64,000 nucleotides of DNA from JANMCE01 sp031410595 (GCA_031410595.1 JANNZM010000057.1:85078-149077), one strand, 5' to 3'; counted from the stretch's first letter, positions 52,146-61,530 are shown. Program-made: numbers and translations. Notes: generated by a model not told the origin, from the letters alone.

Positions 52146-52589
52146 GTGAGGGCCATCGAGTTAAAGATTCCGTCCGAAATGGGCTACGAGAAGTTGGCCA
52201 TGGCGCTAGCCGAACAATGCGCCCGGATCATGGGGTTTGCGGACAGCCGGGTGGAGGACGTCAAGACTGCGGTGTCCGAGGCATGTATCAACGCCATGGA
52301 ACACGGCAACGCTTCCGACGTGACCACCAAGGTCTTCGTCACCATGACGATTGACGACGATCGACTCGCCATCGATGTCGCCGACGAGGGACGTTCTGGT
52401 CCCCCACCGAGCGACGTGAAGGCCCCGGACCTGGAAGCCCAGATCGCCGGCTTCGAAGCCCCGGGCGGCATGGGGCTGTTCGTTATCAAGGCCCTCGTCG
52501 ACGAGGCAGAGTTCGTCGAGCCCGAGCTCGGATTCGGGAACCAGTTCCGCATGGTCATTCACCTCCAGCCGAAAGAGACCCTCACGTGA
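52146..52589 (+). CDS. RsbW-type anti-sigma/serine kinase (HATPase_c_2)
   Basis: 147 residues with the GHKL boxes: N box VKTAVSEACINAMEHGN, G1 AIDVADEGRSG, G2 APGGMGLFVIKALVDE. The GGGAGG site 5 bp before GTG 52146 fixes the start; an in-frame ATG 52101 would overlap the cyclase gene. Kinases of this type phosphorylate a STAS antagonist and sequester a sigma factor or other partner. It overlaps the STAS gene by 4 bp (GTGA). No sigma factor gene lies in the window. Confidence 0.9.
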   Translation: MRAIELKIPSEMGYEKLAMALAEQCARIMGFADSRVEDVKTAVSEACINAMEHGNASDVTTKVFVTMTIDDDRLAIDVADEGRSGPPPSDVKAPDLEAQIAGFEAPGGMGLFVIKALVDEAEFVEPELGFGNQFRMVIHLQPKETLT

Positions 52590-52933
52590 GCAGCGCACTC
52601 CAAGTAGTGATCCGTCGCGAGCCAGCAGCGGCCGTCATTGAGCTTCACGGTGACGTGAACTCTGACGGCGAAGCCGCGATCACGGGTGCCTATGACGAAC
52701 TGACGGCCAAGGGCGTTTCCACGGTATTGCTGGACCTTTCCCGTACCCAGTACATCAACACCTCCGGGATCTCAGTGCTGATTACCGTGGCGATGGCCGC
52801 CAAGAAAGCCGGGATTGTCATCCTGGTTTCGGGCGCGAGTCCGCACTATAAGAAGGTGTTCGATCTGGTGCGCTTCTCGTCGTTCGTGACCATGTTCGAA
52901 ACCGAGGCCGAGGCACTCCACAGCCTCACCTGA
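52586..52933 (+). CDS. STAS-domain anti-sigma factor antagonist
   Basis: 115 residues with the STAS fold and the phosphorylation signature TQYINTSGISVLI; Ser60 is the expected target of the RsbW-type kinase, reversed by the SpoIIE phosphatase encoded upstream. GTG start coupled to the kinase gene. Ends the rightward signalling operon. The regulated sigma factor or output protein must be elsewhere. Confidence 0.9.
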   Translation: MSSALQVVIRREPAAAVIELHGDVNSDGEAAITGAYDELTAKGVSTVLLDLSRTQYINTSGISVLITVAMAAKKAGIVILVSGASPHYKKVFDLVRFSSFVTMFETEAEALHSLT

Positions 52934-53006
52934 GGCAAGTCATGCGCGGCTGGCGGCGAGGCCGACCCTTCGTTCGAGCGTCATTCGCCGGGGGATAACA
53001 TGCGGT

Positions 53007-53873
53007 ATGGCCCGTCAACGCCTGAGCGGTCGCCGCAGAGCCATGCTCGCGGTCGTCCTTGTGGCTGTGGTCATCGTCGGCGTGACGGTGCGCCTTGGAA
53101 CTGCTCGGCGCGGTGTCACGACGCCGCTCGTACTTGGTGAGGTTCGCGAGCGTTTCGACGCCTTGGCCACCACGGCGGCCACAACGTCACCAATCGTGCC
53201 GCGTTCCGCAGGCCAAGAACCAACGGTCCTGCTGTCGACGACCACTGTCGCGACAGCGAGCCAGGTAGCGCCACTGCTGCCGGCGCCTGGCGTCTATGTG
53301 TATGCAACGACTGGTGGGGATTCGGTCGATGCACTCAACGGTGATCGCCACGTCTATCCGGCGAGCACGACCGTGACCGTCGTTGCCGAATCGTGTGGGG
53401 TGACGCAGCGATGGGACGTGGCGGTGCAGCGGTGGGAGCAATGGACGCGCTGCGTTCAGGGAAACGGCATCGCCGAGTCGTCACGGATCAACTACGACGA
53501 GTTCTTCGGCCGCGGACAGACCGACGCCTTCCGCTGCGACGGGTTGTCGCGGCCGGTCGACGCGGCTGCTGGCGCCGAATGGACCGCCACGTGCCGCCAG
53601 GGCGACACTGTGCAGACGGTGCGAGGTGTGGTGGTTGGCGAGGAAGATATGCGGGTGGGAAACCGTCCGGTCGTCACGACGCACGTACGGGTCACAATCG
53701 ACAACGGCCATCCGGCGGATGCTCAGATCACCGACACCTGGTTCCTGCGTGGCTCGGACCTGATCGTCGCTCAATCGGCCAGGAACACGACGACGAACTC
53801 GACGTTCGTGGGCGACGTCCACTACCGGGAGAACTACCTGATCACGCTTACCTCACTCGAGCCGCTGTCCTGA
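53007..53873 (+). CDS. Membrane-anchored hypothetical protein
   Basis: 288 residues: short basic N-terminus, one membrane helix (AMLAVVLVAVVIVGVTV), then an extracytoplasmic domain with a Thr/Ser-rich linker and a beta-rich part (GVYVYATTGGDSVDALNG; WTATCRQGDTVQTVRGVVVG; ITDTWFLRGSDLIVAQSARN). Four Cys residues may form disulfides. It lies 70 bp after the STAS gene in the same direction and may be part of the same unit or separate. Family not recognised. Confidence 0.7.
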   Translation: MARQRLSGRRRAMLAVVLVAVVIVGVTVRLGTARRGVTTPLVLGEVRERFDALATTAATTSPIVPRSAGQEPTVLLSTTTVATASQVAPLLPAPGVYVYATTGGDSVDALNGDRHVYPASTTVTVVAESCGVTQRWDVAVQRWEQWTRCVQGNGIAESSRINYDEFFGRGQTDAFRCDGLSRPVDAAAGAEWTATCRQGDTVQTVRGVVVGEEDMRVGNRPVVTTHVRVTIDNGHPADAQITDTWFLRGSDLIVAQSARNTTTNSTFVGDVHYRENYLITLTSLEPLS

Positions 53874-54009
53874 CGTTGGTGGATTTCCAGAGTCCATCGA
53901 TTGGTCGCAGCGTTCCAGTTTTTTCGAGTTGACACCTGTGGTTGCCGAAAACTCCATCCTGTGGGTGTCAAAAACCTGTCGTGCCTGGTCAGGCCGCTTG
54001 TCGGTAATC

Positions 54010-54095
54010 GTGAACGAGGCCGTTGCAGCCATCGTGACTGGCTCCCTTGGTTGGAAGGGTAGGACCGTCGCTGTGATGGGTTGTTTATTTCGCCG
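54010..54095 (-). pseudogene. C-terminal remnant of the IS transposase
   Basis: About 25 codons matching the end of the IS transposase family seen at 38745 (KQPITATVLPFQPREPV, with the related tail after it). It abuts the truncated integrase at 54085, so the insertion and later deletion removed the integrase C-terminus. 53874-54009 has no gene. Confidence 0.6.
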
Positions 54096-54486
54096 ACAAC
54101 GGGCGCGTCCCGTCAATTGGCCGGAGCTTGCGTTCGTACAGCGTTTCGATCTGTTGGATCCTCAGTTGGCGGATTTTGACCTTGCCGAGGACCGGGAGGA
54201 TGTGAAGGTGGACTTTGCGTCGATACCCGTCGAACGTGGTCGGTCGCAACGCGACCTGCTTCGACGGCAACCACCGTTCCGTGAGATAAGCGCCGAACGT
54301 GAGGGACTTCCCGGCGTCGTTGCGTTCGATCGCTTCCTTCGCGAGTTTGCGGGCGAGGTCTTCGGCTTCTTGTTTGGTGGTGCCGGCGGCGTGCCACGAG
54401 CGTTGTTCTCGTCCGGTGACCGGGTCGAGCCCGTGGTAGGTGACGGCGTACCAGCGGTTGCCCTTGCGGGCGGCGTATCCCTGCAT
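54085..54486 (-). pseudogene. Tyrosine integrase, N-terminal fragment
   Basis: 133 codons from an intact start with a GAGGAGGA ribosome site: MQGYAARKGNRWYAVTYHGL to KLRPIDGTRPLSAK, then a stop at the junction with IS remnant DNA. It covers the arm-binding and half of the core-binding domain and lacks the catalytic domain. Closest to the E4 integrase. No attachment repeat of the tRNA-Met type lies nearby, so its target site is unknown. Confidence 0.82.
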
Positions 54487-54571
54487 GGCCTATTCCTCCT
54501 CATCGATGGGTGACCGCGGATTGGTTACCCGGTAGAAGGATCGGTAGAAGTCGCTAGCCGTGTCGAGCATC

Positions 54572-54636
54572 AACTCTGCACTCAAGAGCGAACTCTGCAC
54601 CTCGAAGTGCAGAGTTCGTGAACCGATGCAGAGTTG
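54572..54636. promoter_or_regulatory. GAACTCTGCAC palindromes upstream of the integrase fragment
   Basis: Half-sites AACTCTGCAC (54572), GAACTCTGCAC (54590), its perfect inverse GTGCAGAGTTC (54607), and ATGCAGAGTTG (54626). The central pair is an 11-bp inverted repeat with a 6-nt spacer. The same half-site occurs upstream of the E3 integrase (27707). Preceded by CGGTAGAA units like the E4 arm sites. The rest of 54640-55000 has no supported gene. Confidence 0.6.
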
Positions 54637-55015
54637 GACGGGTCGCAGTGGTCGGCTCGGCTTCGGTCTTGTGGTGGCCGGTTCGTCCGGGGATTCGAAC
54701 CACCGGATTCCGGGATACCCCGGGTGCTCCTTACCCTCAGGCCAACTCGCGTCTCACTGTTCTCAAACCCTACCGGACTGTTGCCGCTGATGAGTCGAAC
54801 ACTAACGAACTCGTACCGCTGCTCACGTTAGACCGCTCAGCTGTGGACACGGGGGCCGATTTCGAACACGCAATCCGGCAACGGTCCGTGGCCAGGACGC
54901 AGAACACCAGGCTCGGCCATGATGACCGACGCGCTGTCGGCCCAAGCGCCTCGCCGAGGCGACGGACTTCGATCGCCCTCGCGGATGCCTCCCTGTGGTC
55001 GGGCAGAATGTCCGT

Positions 55016-56775
55016 GTGCCGCCGAGCGACTCGTCTGAACTCCCCGAACTTCTTGAAGCATTCGTTGTGGCTTGGTCATCGTCGCGGGTGATGGCGCAAG
55101 CAGGCCCGAGGGTGTTCTCTCGTGGTGCGGTGTACCAGCGGGATCGTCGGGTTGAAGTTGTCGAGATCTCGGGATCGCGTGTGAGCGCGGTGGTGCGGGG
55201 AACGATCCCGTACTCGGTGACGATCGGCGTCGAGGACGGGAGCCCGGTGTGGTCGTGCGCGTGCCCGGCGGCCGAGGACGGTGACATGTGTAAACACGTC
55301 GTCGCAACCGCTCTCGCGGCAACTCACGCCGGCAACGTGTCGCTTGTTCCGAGTGTCGCGACGCCACCGATATCGGATGCCACCACGGCGGTGGATTTGG
55401 CCGAGTTCGTGTCCGGGCTCGATCACGACGAACTCGTCGCTCTTGTGCTGGCTCAGCTCGAGTCTGATTGGCGATTACGCGTGCAGCTCTTGGCGCGTGC
55501 GGCCGCGGCAACGAGTTCACCGATCGACGAACGGGCATGGCGACGGCGGATCGAGTCTGCGTTCGCTCCGTACGACGACTACGTCCACTATCGTGAGGCC
55601 GCCGGGTGGGCACGCGACGTGGATGAGATATTGAAGTCGGTCGGTGACCTGATCGAGACGCACCCGGCCCAAGCCATCGCACTGTTGGAGCACGCCTATG
55701 GTCAAGCCAACGCTGCGATCCAGTGGATCGATGACTCAGACGGTTACCTCACGACAATCGCCGCCGACATCGGCGAGTTCCACCTCGCAGCCTGCGAAGC
55801 GGCTCGACCCGATCCCGCCGAGCTTGCCCGACGGCTCGTTGACCTGGAACTGACATCCGAGCTGGACGCGTTCCATCGTGCCGCGGCGACGTACGCCGGT
55901 GTGCTCGGCACCGTCGGTTTGACCGAGTACCGGCGGTTGATCGAACCCGATTGGGACCGCCCGACAGCCGATAGCGACCGATCGAGCAGCCGCAACTTCG
56001 GGATTCGAGAAGCGATGATTGGCGTTGCGCTCGCGTCGGGCGACCCAGACGAACTGATCCGCGTTCGCAGCCGCTCACTGCAACTCCCAGACGATTACCT
56101 CGAAATCATCAACGTGCTCACCGCTGCCGACCGAACTTCTGAGGCGATCGAGTGGGGACAACGTGGCCTCGTCGCAATGGCCGACCGAACCTGGCAGACC
56201 CCACCGCTACGCGAGACGGTTGCGGGGCTGCTGCGTGAAAGCGGTGATATCGCCGGCGCCGTGTCGTTGTTCGAAGATGAGTTCCGTCGCAGTCCGTCGC
56301 TGACCGTCTATCGCCGTGCGCTCGACGAGGCCGACCTGCTCGGGCAACGCAGCGTCAGACAGGCTGAGGCGATCAGCCTTCTTCGAGCACGCGTCGATGG
56401 CGCACCGAAAGCCACCCGACACAGCGTCGCTGGGGTGCTGATCGAGATTCTGCTTTTCGACGGTCAGACGATGAGGCATGGGTTGTCGCCGTTGAGAGCG
56501 GCTGTTCCGAACAGCTGTGGCTGAGCCTCGCCGCCGCCCGCCAACAGACCCACCCACTCGACGCGATCCCGATCTACCAACGTGCCGCGCTCGCTGCGAT
56601 CGACACAAAAAGCAACCGAGGCTACGAAACGGGCGTCACGTACCTCGCCAAGATTCGTCAACTCGCCCAGCAGGCTGGCGAGCCATCGATTTTCGTTACG
56701 CTGCTCGACGAGGTCCGGACGACGCACAAGCCGAAACGGAACCTGATCGCACTTCTCGATCGGAAACGCTGGTGA
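55016..56775 (+). pseudogene. SWIM zinc-finger protein, frameshifted
   Basis: From GTG 55016 the frame encodes a SWIM domain near residues 78-97 (CACPAAEDGDMCKHVVA: C-x-C ... C-x-H) followed by ~380 residues of helical, TPR-like sequence (QAIALLEHAYGQANAAIQWI; LLRESGDIAGAVSLFEDEF). At about 56465 the conserved sequence moves to the next frame (DDEAWVVAVESGCSEQLW, then HPLDAIPIYQRAALAAIDTK) and ends at TGA 56773-56775, about 105 codons later; the original frame stops at 56524. SWIM proteins bind DNA or proteins; relatives are often island-borne. Possibly a base-call error. Confidence 0.72.
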
Positions 56776-57070
56776 ACATCGAACCGCACAATCAATTCGC
56801 CGCGACAGACGGGTCGTCATTCACGGTCACTGAAGCAGCGGAGCTGCTGGGAATGCCCCAAACGCTGCTCAGCCGACTGTGTGAGGAGGGCCGAGTCCCG
56901 AGCGCTGGCGTTAGCCGACTCGACGAATAGATGCCGCCACGGTGCAGTCAATCCTGCACGAACGAGCCCGCATCAAGACCGAAGCGCGCAACGCGATCCA
57001 GACTGCCGAGGAGCGCCGCCGTATCCGGGCGGCCACCGCTGCTGGGTTCGGCTGCGAACATCCAGGGTGA
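56772..57070 (+). pseudogene. Excisionase-family HTH protein, frameshifted
   Basis: The GTG overlaps the preceding stop (GTGA). The first frame reads SFTVTEAAELLGMPQTLLSR then LCEEGRVPSAGV, a MerR/excisionase-type HTH, and ends at TAG 56928-56930. The expected continuation RRIDAATVQSILHERARIKT, then AEERRRIRAATAAGFG lies in the neighbouring frame to 57070. So one base near 56915-56925 is out of place. Excisionase-family or antitoxin-like DNA-binding proteins of this kind often accompany a PIN or similar toxin gene, none of which remains. Confidence 0.62.
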
Positions 57071-57115
57071 CACATCCGCAGTGATTGTTCGGCGTGTGGT
57101 CTGTTGCCAGTCGTG

Positions 57116-57720
57116 TCACGTGCGCAGGAGTTCCATTGTGGTCGGGTCGAGTTCGACGAGCCGTCGTGATGATCGGGTCTTCCCACGAGTCTCGCGAACT
57201 TCATAGCCGATCGCGACGAGTCCACGGTTGATCGACACAGTGCTTCTCTGCCAATCGACGTCGGACCATTTGAGGCCGAGCAGTTCGCTGCGTCGCATTC
57301 CGGTGGTCGTCGCGAGCCGGAACGCCGGGTAGAAGCGGTGGTCGGCGGCCGCTCGCAGAAATGTTCTGAGCTGGTCTTCTGTCCAGGCTCGCGGTTCGAT
57401 TGGTGGGATGTTACGTAGCTTCGGCGCAGCGGCGAGCACACCGACGTTGCGGCTCACGACGCCTTTGCGATGCGCATCGGTTAGCGCGCCGCGGATGACG
57501 ACGTGTAACTCCAACACGGTCTTGGCCGATAATGGGCGGGTGCCGTCAGTAGGGCGGAGCTTGCGTTCGTAGAGCGCCTCGATCTGTTGGATCGTCAGCC
57601 GGCGAATCTTCACGGCACCGAGTATCGGCACAATGTGGAGATGGACGTTGCGGTGGTACCCGGCGAACGTGGTCGAGGTCCCGATCTGGAGCGGCTTGTG
57701 ATTTCGACGAATCTTTTGCT
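57116..57720 (-). pseudogene. Tyrosine integrase, internal fragment
   Basis: In-frame sequence from about LQIGTSTTFAGYHRNVHLHI through the core-binding domain and first catalytic motif (ATTTGMRRSELLGLKWSDVD) to the Lys region (RGKTRSSRRLVELD), then a stop at ELLRT. Both ends are missing: no start domain, no H-R-H-Y part. It overlaps in family alignment with the 54085-54486 fragment (both contain IQQIExLYERKLRP), so they are pieces of two different integrases, not two halves of one. Confidence 0.78.
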
Positions 57721-57804
57721 CCCCGGGCGAGCGCGTCCGCTATCGCTTTCGGCACCGCACGTCGCGAGTGATGAATCTTTCGGTCGTCGGTGGGCCCTTG
57801 CCGG

Positions 57805-59277
57805 TTATAGAAGCAGGAGGGCGAGGAGGGGTGCTGGAATTGCCCAGGTGGGGTGGTCGGTGTTGAGGATTGATTTGGTGGCGAGGATGCCATTGCCGTA
57901 CTTGGCGTCGATTGATCGGGCGTCGCCGCGCCACTGGTCGTCGACCCATTTGCCTTCGATCGGCACCGTGCGGGTTGCTCCGGCAGGGCTGCTAATCGGG
58001 ACAGGAAGGAGATCGATTTCGTTCCCCGCTCCGGATGGGGCGTAACCGATTGTGTCGTTGACCACGAGTCGACCCTCGTCGATGTCGTCGATCGCCCGAG
58101 CGAGATGCATGGCGATGGTGGCCTCGGTCAGCATTGTCATGGCCGGCTCGCTGCACGCTGGATGAAGGCGGCTGGGTAGCCAGCTGAGGATCGGGTCCGC
58201 GAGATACAGTTTCGGCTGGCTACCCCGAACGACTCGCCCGCGGTCGTCGCGCTGCGGGCACCAGACCGCACCGAAGTTTCGAACGAGCTTGGCGAGACGG
58301 AGTGACAGCGAGTCATAGGTGTAGCCGAGATCAGCGGCCGCACTGCGCTGGTTCAGAGGGCTGGTCGCCCGAAAGGCGATCCCGTTGAGGAGCAACGGGA
58401 TCGACTCAGGCGCTGCATCGCGGTCGACGTCTCGTCGAAGCCACGCAGCCAGGTCATGGAGAAAGCCGTCACTGACAGCGCCAATCCGGGTGTGTTCGAA
58501 CACCGCTCTAGGAAACCCGCCGCAGGAGAGATAGTCCTGCCAAGCAAAGTCATAGGCGTCGACATCGAATCTGAGTGCGTCGAGAGTGGCGGCAACCTGA
58601 CGTGTCTGCAACAACGCCGGATGCACGGCCTCCGGTCGGGCAAGTTCCGGTCGTGATGCGGTGAGGAACGAACGGAACGACATCGGCAAGAGGTGCCGCA
58701 CACGACGTGAGTTGGCGCGGCCGGCTCGACCCGCCAGAAGGTTTCCTTCGATGTCGTCGGTTGCCGACCATCGGCTACCCGTGGCGACAACGGTGTCGTC
58801 GCCGAACGGCGTTCCATCACGGGCCGACTTGAGGACAGCGGTCCACCCGTCGATAGAACTGACCTCATCAAGCAACCACACCCGCGCGGTCGTTGACGCC
58901 TGGTCGATGACACGGGTGAGTTCCCGGCCCAGGGTGAGTGCTCGCCGGAGATCGCGTGTTGCGAACCCGTCGCACGGAAGGTGAATGATCTGGCGGGGGT
59001 CGATGTCAGATCGGGCGCAGAGCGCCGCCGCAATGTCGAGCAAAGCGACGGACTTGCCGACCCTCCGGGGCCCGGTGAGCACGACGAGGCGATCGTCGAT
59101 TCGGGGCACCGCAGCGATGTCGTCAAGCACTGAGGCCCGGTATCCAAGGTCGTGTTCGGCACGGTCAACGAGCAGCCGATGGGACCCGATCCATGCGACC
59201 GGATCGCTCCCATGTGAAGGTGCGCGCCACCACGGGTTGGAATCGGTGAGCACCCGACGCAATTCATCGTCTCGCAT
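57805..59277 (-). CDS. AAA ATPase with DUF4143-like C-terminus
   Basis: 490 residues from ATG 59277. N-terminal P-loop domain: LTGPRRVGKSVALLDIA (Walker A), VWLLDEVSSIDGWTAVLKSA (Walker B and following) and VVATGSRWSA (sensor). Middle LLPMSFRSFLTASRPELARP and DYLSCGGFPRAVFEH are typical of AAA_14/DUF4143 ATPases. The C-terminal nuclease-fold-like DUF4143 part has EGKWVDDQW. It is intact in a region full of relics. The family is widespread in mobile regions and has been linked to toxin-antitoxin or abortive behaviour, but its function is not settled. Confidence 0.82.
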   Translation of the reverse strand: MRDDELRRVLTDSNPWWRAPSHGSDPVAWIGSHRLLVDRAEHDLGYRASVLDDIAAVPRIDDRLVVLTGPRRVGKSVALLDIAAALCARSDIDPRQIIHLPCDGFATRDLRRALTLGRELTRVIDQASTTARVWLLDEVSSIDGWTAVLKSARDGTPFGDDTVVATGSRWSATDDIEGNLLAGRAGRANSRRVRHLLPMSFRSFLTASRPELARPEAVHPALLQTRQVAATLDALRFDVDAYDFAWQDYLSCGGFPRAVFEHTRIGAVSDGFLHDLAAWLRRDVDRDAAPESIPLLLNGIAFRATSPLNQRSAAADLGYTYDSLSLRLAKLVRNFGAVWCPQRDDRGRVVRGSQPKLYLADPILSWLPSRLHPACSEPAMTMLTEATIAMHLARAIDDIDEGRLVVNDTIGYAPSGAGNEIDLLPVPISSPAGATRTVPIEGKWVDDQWRGDARSIDAKYGNGILATKSILNTDHPTWAIPAPLLALLLL

Positions 59278-59502
59278 TCCAACGACTCTAGCCTGCAAAA
59301 GGTGGGGGTTCAGAGCATGTCATGCCCGCAAAAGGTGGGGGTATGGAGGGCCGACTGCCCGCAGAACAGGGGGTACGATCCCGGCCGGCGGCACTCATCG
59401 AAAGAGTCATTACTTGAACGAAACCCCCAACCACTGCGGCATTACTTGAACGCCGACACCAGAACGACCATCCACAGCTGGCGAGATCCGCAAGTTTGAT
59501 CG

Positions 59503-59940
59503 TGCGGATGGCAAAGACAACCCAACGTGGGGATACCGGCGAATCACTGGTGAACTCTCCCGCCTCGGTCACGGCATCGCCGCGACGAGAGTCTGGAACG
59601 TCCTCCACGCCGAAAAGATCGCACCGGCACCGACACGCTCAACGGTTTCGTGGACAGCGTTCCTCCGATCACAGGCTGCCGCAGCGTGCGATTTCGTCAC
59701 CGTCGACGCTGCGCTCCGTAAACGCTTCTACCTGTTCGTCTTCATCCACATTCCCACCCGAAAAGTCACCTTGGCCGGCATCGCGATGAATCCGACCGGC
59801 CAATGGACGACGCAGGCAGCCCGAAACCTTTTCATCACGAGCGCCGACATGTTCGATGGCTGCAAGATGCATGTCCGTGACGGCGCCGGCCAGTTCACTG
59901 TCGGCGTTCTCACACCGAGACCTGGGGAAGCGCCCATCTA
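59503..59940 (+). pseudogene. IS transposase remnant, middle part
   Basis: Plus-strand sequence reads WGYRRITGELSRLGHGIAAT, RVWNVLHAEKIAPAPTRSTV, ACDFVTVDAALRKRFYLFVF, IHIPTRKVTLAGIAMNPTG and NLFITSADMFDGCKMHVRDG, then breaks off at about 59925. It includes the first catalytic Asp region but lacks both ends of the protein. It is the intact-frame counterpart that exposes the frameshifts in the copy at 38745. 59278-59502 has only two short direct repeats (GCAAAAGGTGGGGGT at about 59295 and 59329; ATTACTTGAACG twice near 59408-59450). Confidence 0.75.
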
Positions 59941-60095
59941 GCGCTACCAGGCAACGGCGTCTTCGCCCTCGAAATCCACACATTCCGGGACTACTACCAA
60001 GGATTCGGAGGCACCAACTGGTAGCCCCGCCACGGCCCGAATACGGCTGTGCTCCGACAGACGTTCTCCACCCCGACGACGCCATCGGATGGCCG

Positions 60096-60240
60096 GATCT
60101 GTTGATCCTGCTTGAACCTGACCCACCGCGTCGGCTGTCTCGGGTCCATACTGACCGTCTACGCCGTGCTGCCGAAACGGCAGGCCCTCGTCCACCAATG
60201 CTTGCTGGATCTTTTGGACGTGACGTCCGGTCCCGACCAT
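60096..60240 (-). pseudogene. Peptidoglycan-binding-domain fragment
   Basis: A short reading, TGRHVQKIQQALVDEGLPFR, then HGVDGQYGPETADAV, matches the PG_binding_1 helical fold (K-I-Q-x-x-L ... D-G-x-x-G-x-x-T). The surrounding frame has no start or wall-protein context. It looks like a leftover of a cell-wall or phage-type protein. The flanks 59941-60095 and 60241-60507 show no gene I can support. Confidence 0.35.
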
Positions 60241-60507
60241 TGTGATCGACCACAACGCACCCACACTTGCCAGATCACACGAAAGTGTCCCGGGCGGCTG
60301 AAATGGCACCCGTACGGCCAACGCGCTCCGAGTCCTCCACGGCCTGAGGCCGTGTGATGGGGTTTGCTACGGAAACTGGTGCGATGGTCCGACATCTGCG
60401 TCGGTGACTCGATCGAGCCGATTCCCGACCCCTTTCATCCGACCCGGTTCACCTATCAGGTAATGAATGAAAGCCGAATCCTGACCGCCTGTACCACCGG
60501 TCATGGC

Positions 60508-61101
60508 CTAGGGCGCGGGTGGGCGCCTTCGGGTGGGCATGATTGAAAGGGCGATGCCAGCGAGGAGCAGCAGTCCGGCGATGATGAAGCACGTCAGTGC
60601 GGCCTGGGCAAGTCGATCACCCATCACACTGAATCCGTAGCCGGTGAGCAGCAGACCTTTCGTGGCCTCGCCAGCCAATAGGTCGTTGGAGATTTGATCC
60701 GCCTGGGTGGCCTGCATCAACAGATCGGCGTTCTTCGGGTCGTTCGGCGACGCTTTGGCGGCTGCCAAGTACTTCTGGCGGCTCAGGTATCCGTTGTAGT
60801 GCGCCTGGAAGTAGGTCTTGCCCTCATCAACGAGGGTGAGGTCGATGCCGATCTGGTACTTGGCGTAGCACTCTGCCTGCTTGCCGCTGAGCAACGGCTT
60901 CTCGGCGTTGGCGACAAGGCACGGAACCTTCTGCTGTTGCGGGAGCAGACCTGCCACCGGAGTGAACGTGATGCCGTGCTCGGCGAGTTGATCGTGGAGG
61001 TAGTTGCGTGAGAAGTCGGCCTGGTTCTGCACGATCAGGCCGAGCATTAACACGACAATCGCTAGTACGCCTGCAATAACGGCATTCCGCCGATTCTTCA
61101 C
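60508..61101 (-). CDS. Membrane protein with two transmembrane helices
   Basis: 197 residues from GTG 61101 (GAGGGG site). Helix 1 near residues 5-26 (AVIAGVLAIVVLMLGLIVQN) and helix 2 near 165-190 (AALTCFIIAGLLLLAGIAL) flank an extracytoplasmic domain of ~140 residues with two Cys (QKVPCLVANAEKPLLSGKQA, then ECYAKYQIGIDLTLVDEG), likely a disulfide. The short cytoplasmic tail is proline-rich. The family is familiar from actinobacterial genomes but has no assigned function. Intact inside the scar. Confidence 0.75.
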   Translation of the reverse strand: MKNRRNAVIAGVLAIVVLMLGLIVQNQADFSRNYLHDQLAEHGITFTPVAGLLPQQQKVPCLVANAEKPLLSGKQAECYAKYQIGIDLTLVDEGKTYFQAHYNGYLSRQKYLAAAKASPNDPKNADLLMQATQADQISNDLLAGEATKGLLLTGYGFSVMGDRLAQAALTCFIIAGLLLLAGIALSIMPTRRRPPAP

Positions 61102-61530
61102 GGCTATCCCCTCACTATTGTCAAGGTGGCTCTGATGGTCCCGCGTCGAGTGATTCGTCGCCCCTAAACGCATCAATAGCACAGTTATCCTGCGCTTGTC
61201 AACAGCCGCTTCGTCCACGACCTGTTCCGTGGCGACAAGTTGTCCCGAGCGTCCGTTACCAGCGTCCTCGCAGAAGGGCTACGCTCCGGTTTGCGGTGGT
61301 TCAACCTCGCCGTTGGGATCGGAGGTTGGATGTGTCGAACGTCATTGCGGGCCCGGTCCCGGGTTCGAAAGGCAATCCCCGATGCTCCGCCCGTCCTGAC
61401 CGCAGCGGCCAAGACGCTGGTGCTGAAAATGCTCGAAACTGCCCAGGCCGCGGTTGCCAAACGTCACACCACCTGGCTTCCCAACCCCCCATCGCCAACC
61501 TATGGGCGCCGAAATCCCCATCGGGCCAGT

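Noticed and set aside
54650..54765. Possible tRNA-like sequence on the minus strand (GGTTCGAATCC context)
   Set aside because: T-arm pairing fails at two positions and no 7-bp acceptor or 7-nt anticodon loop can be drawn; at best a degraded tRNA or chance.
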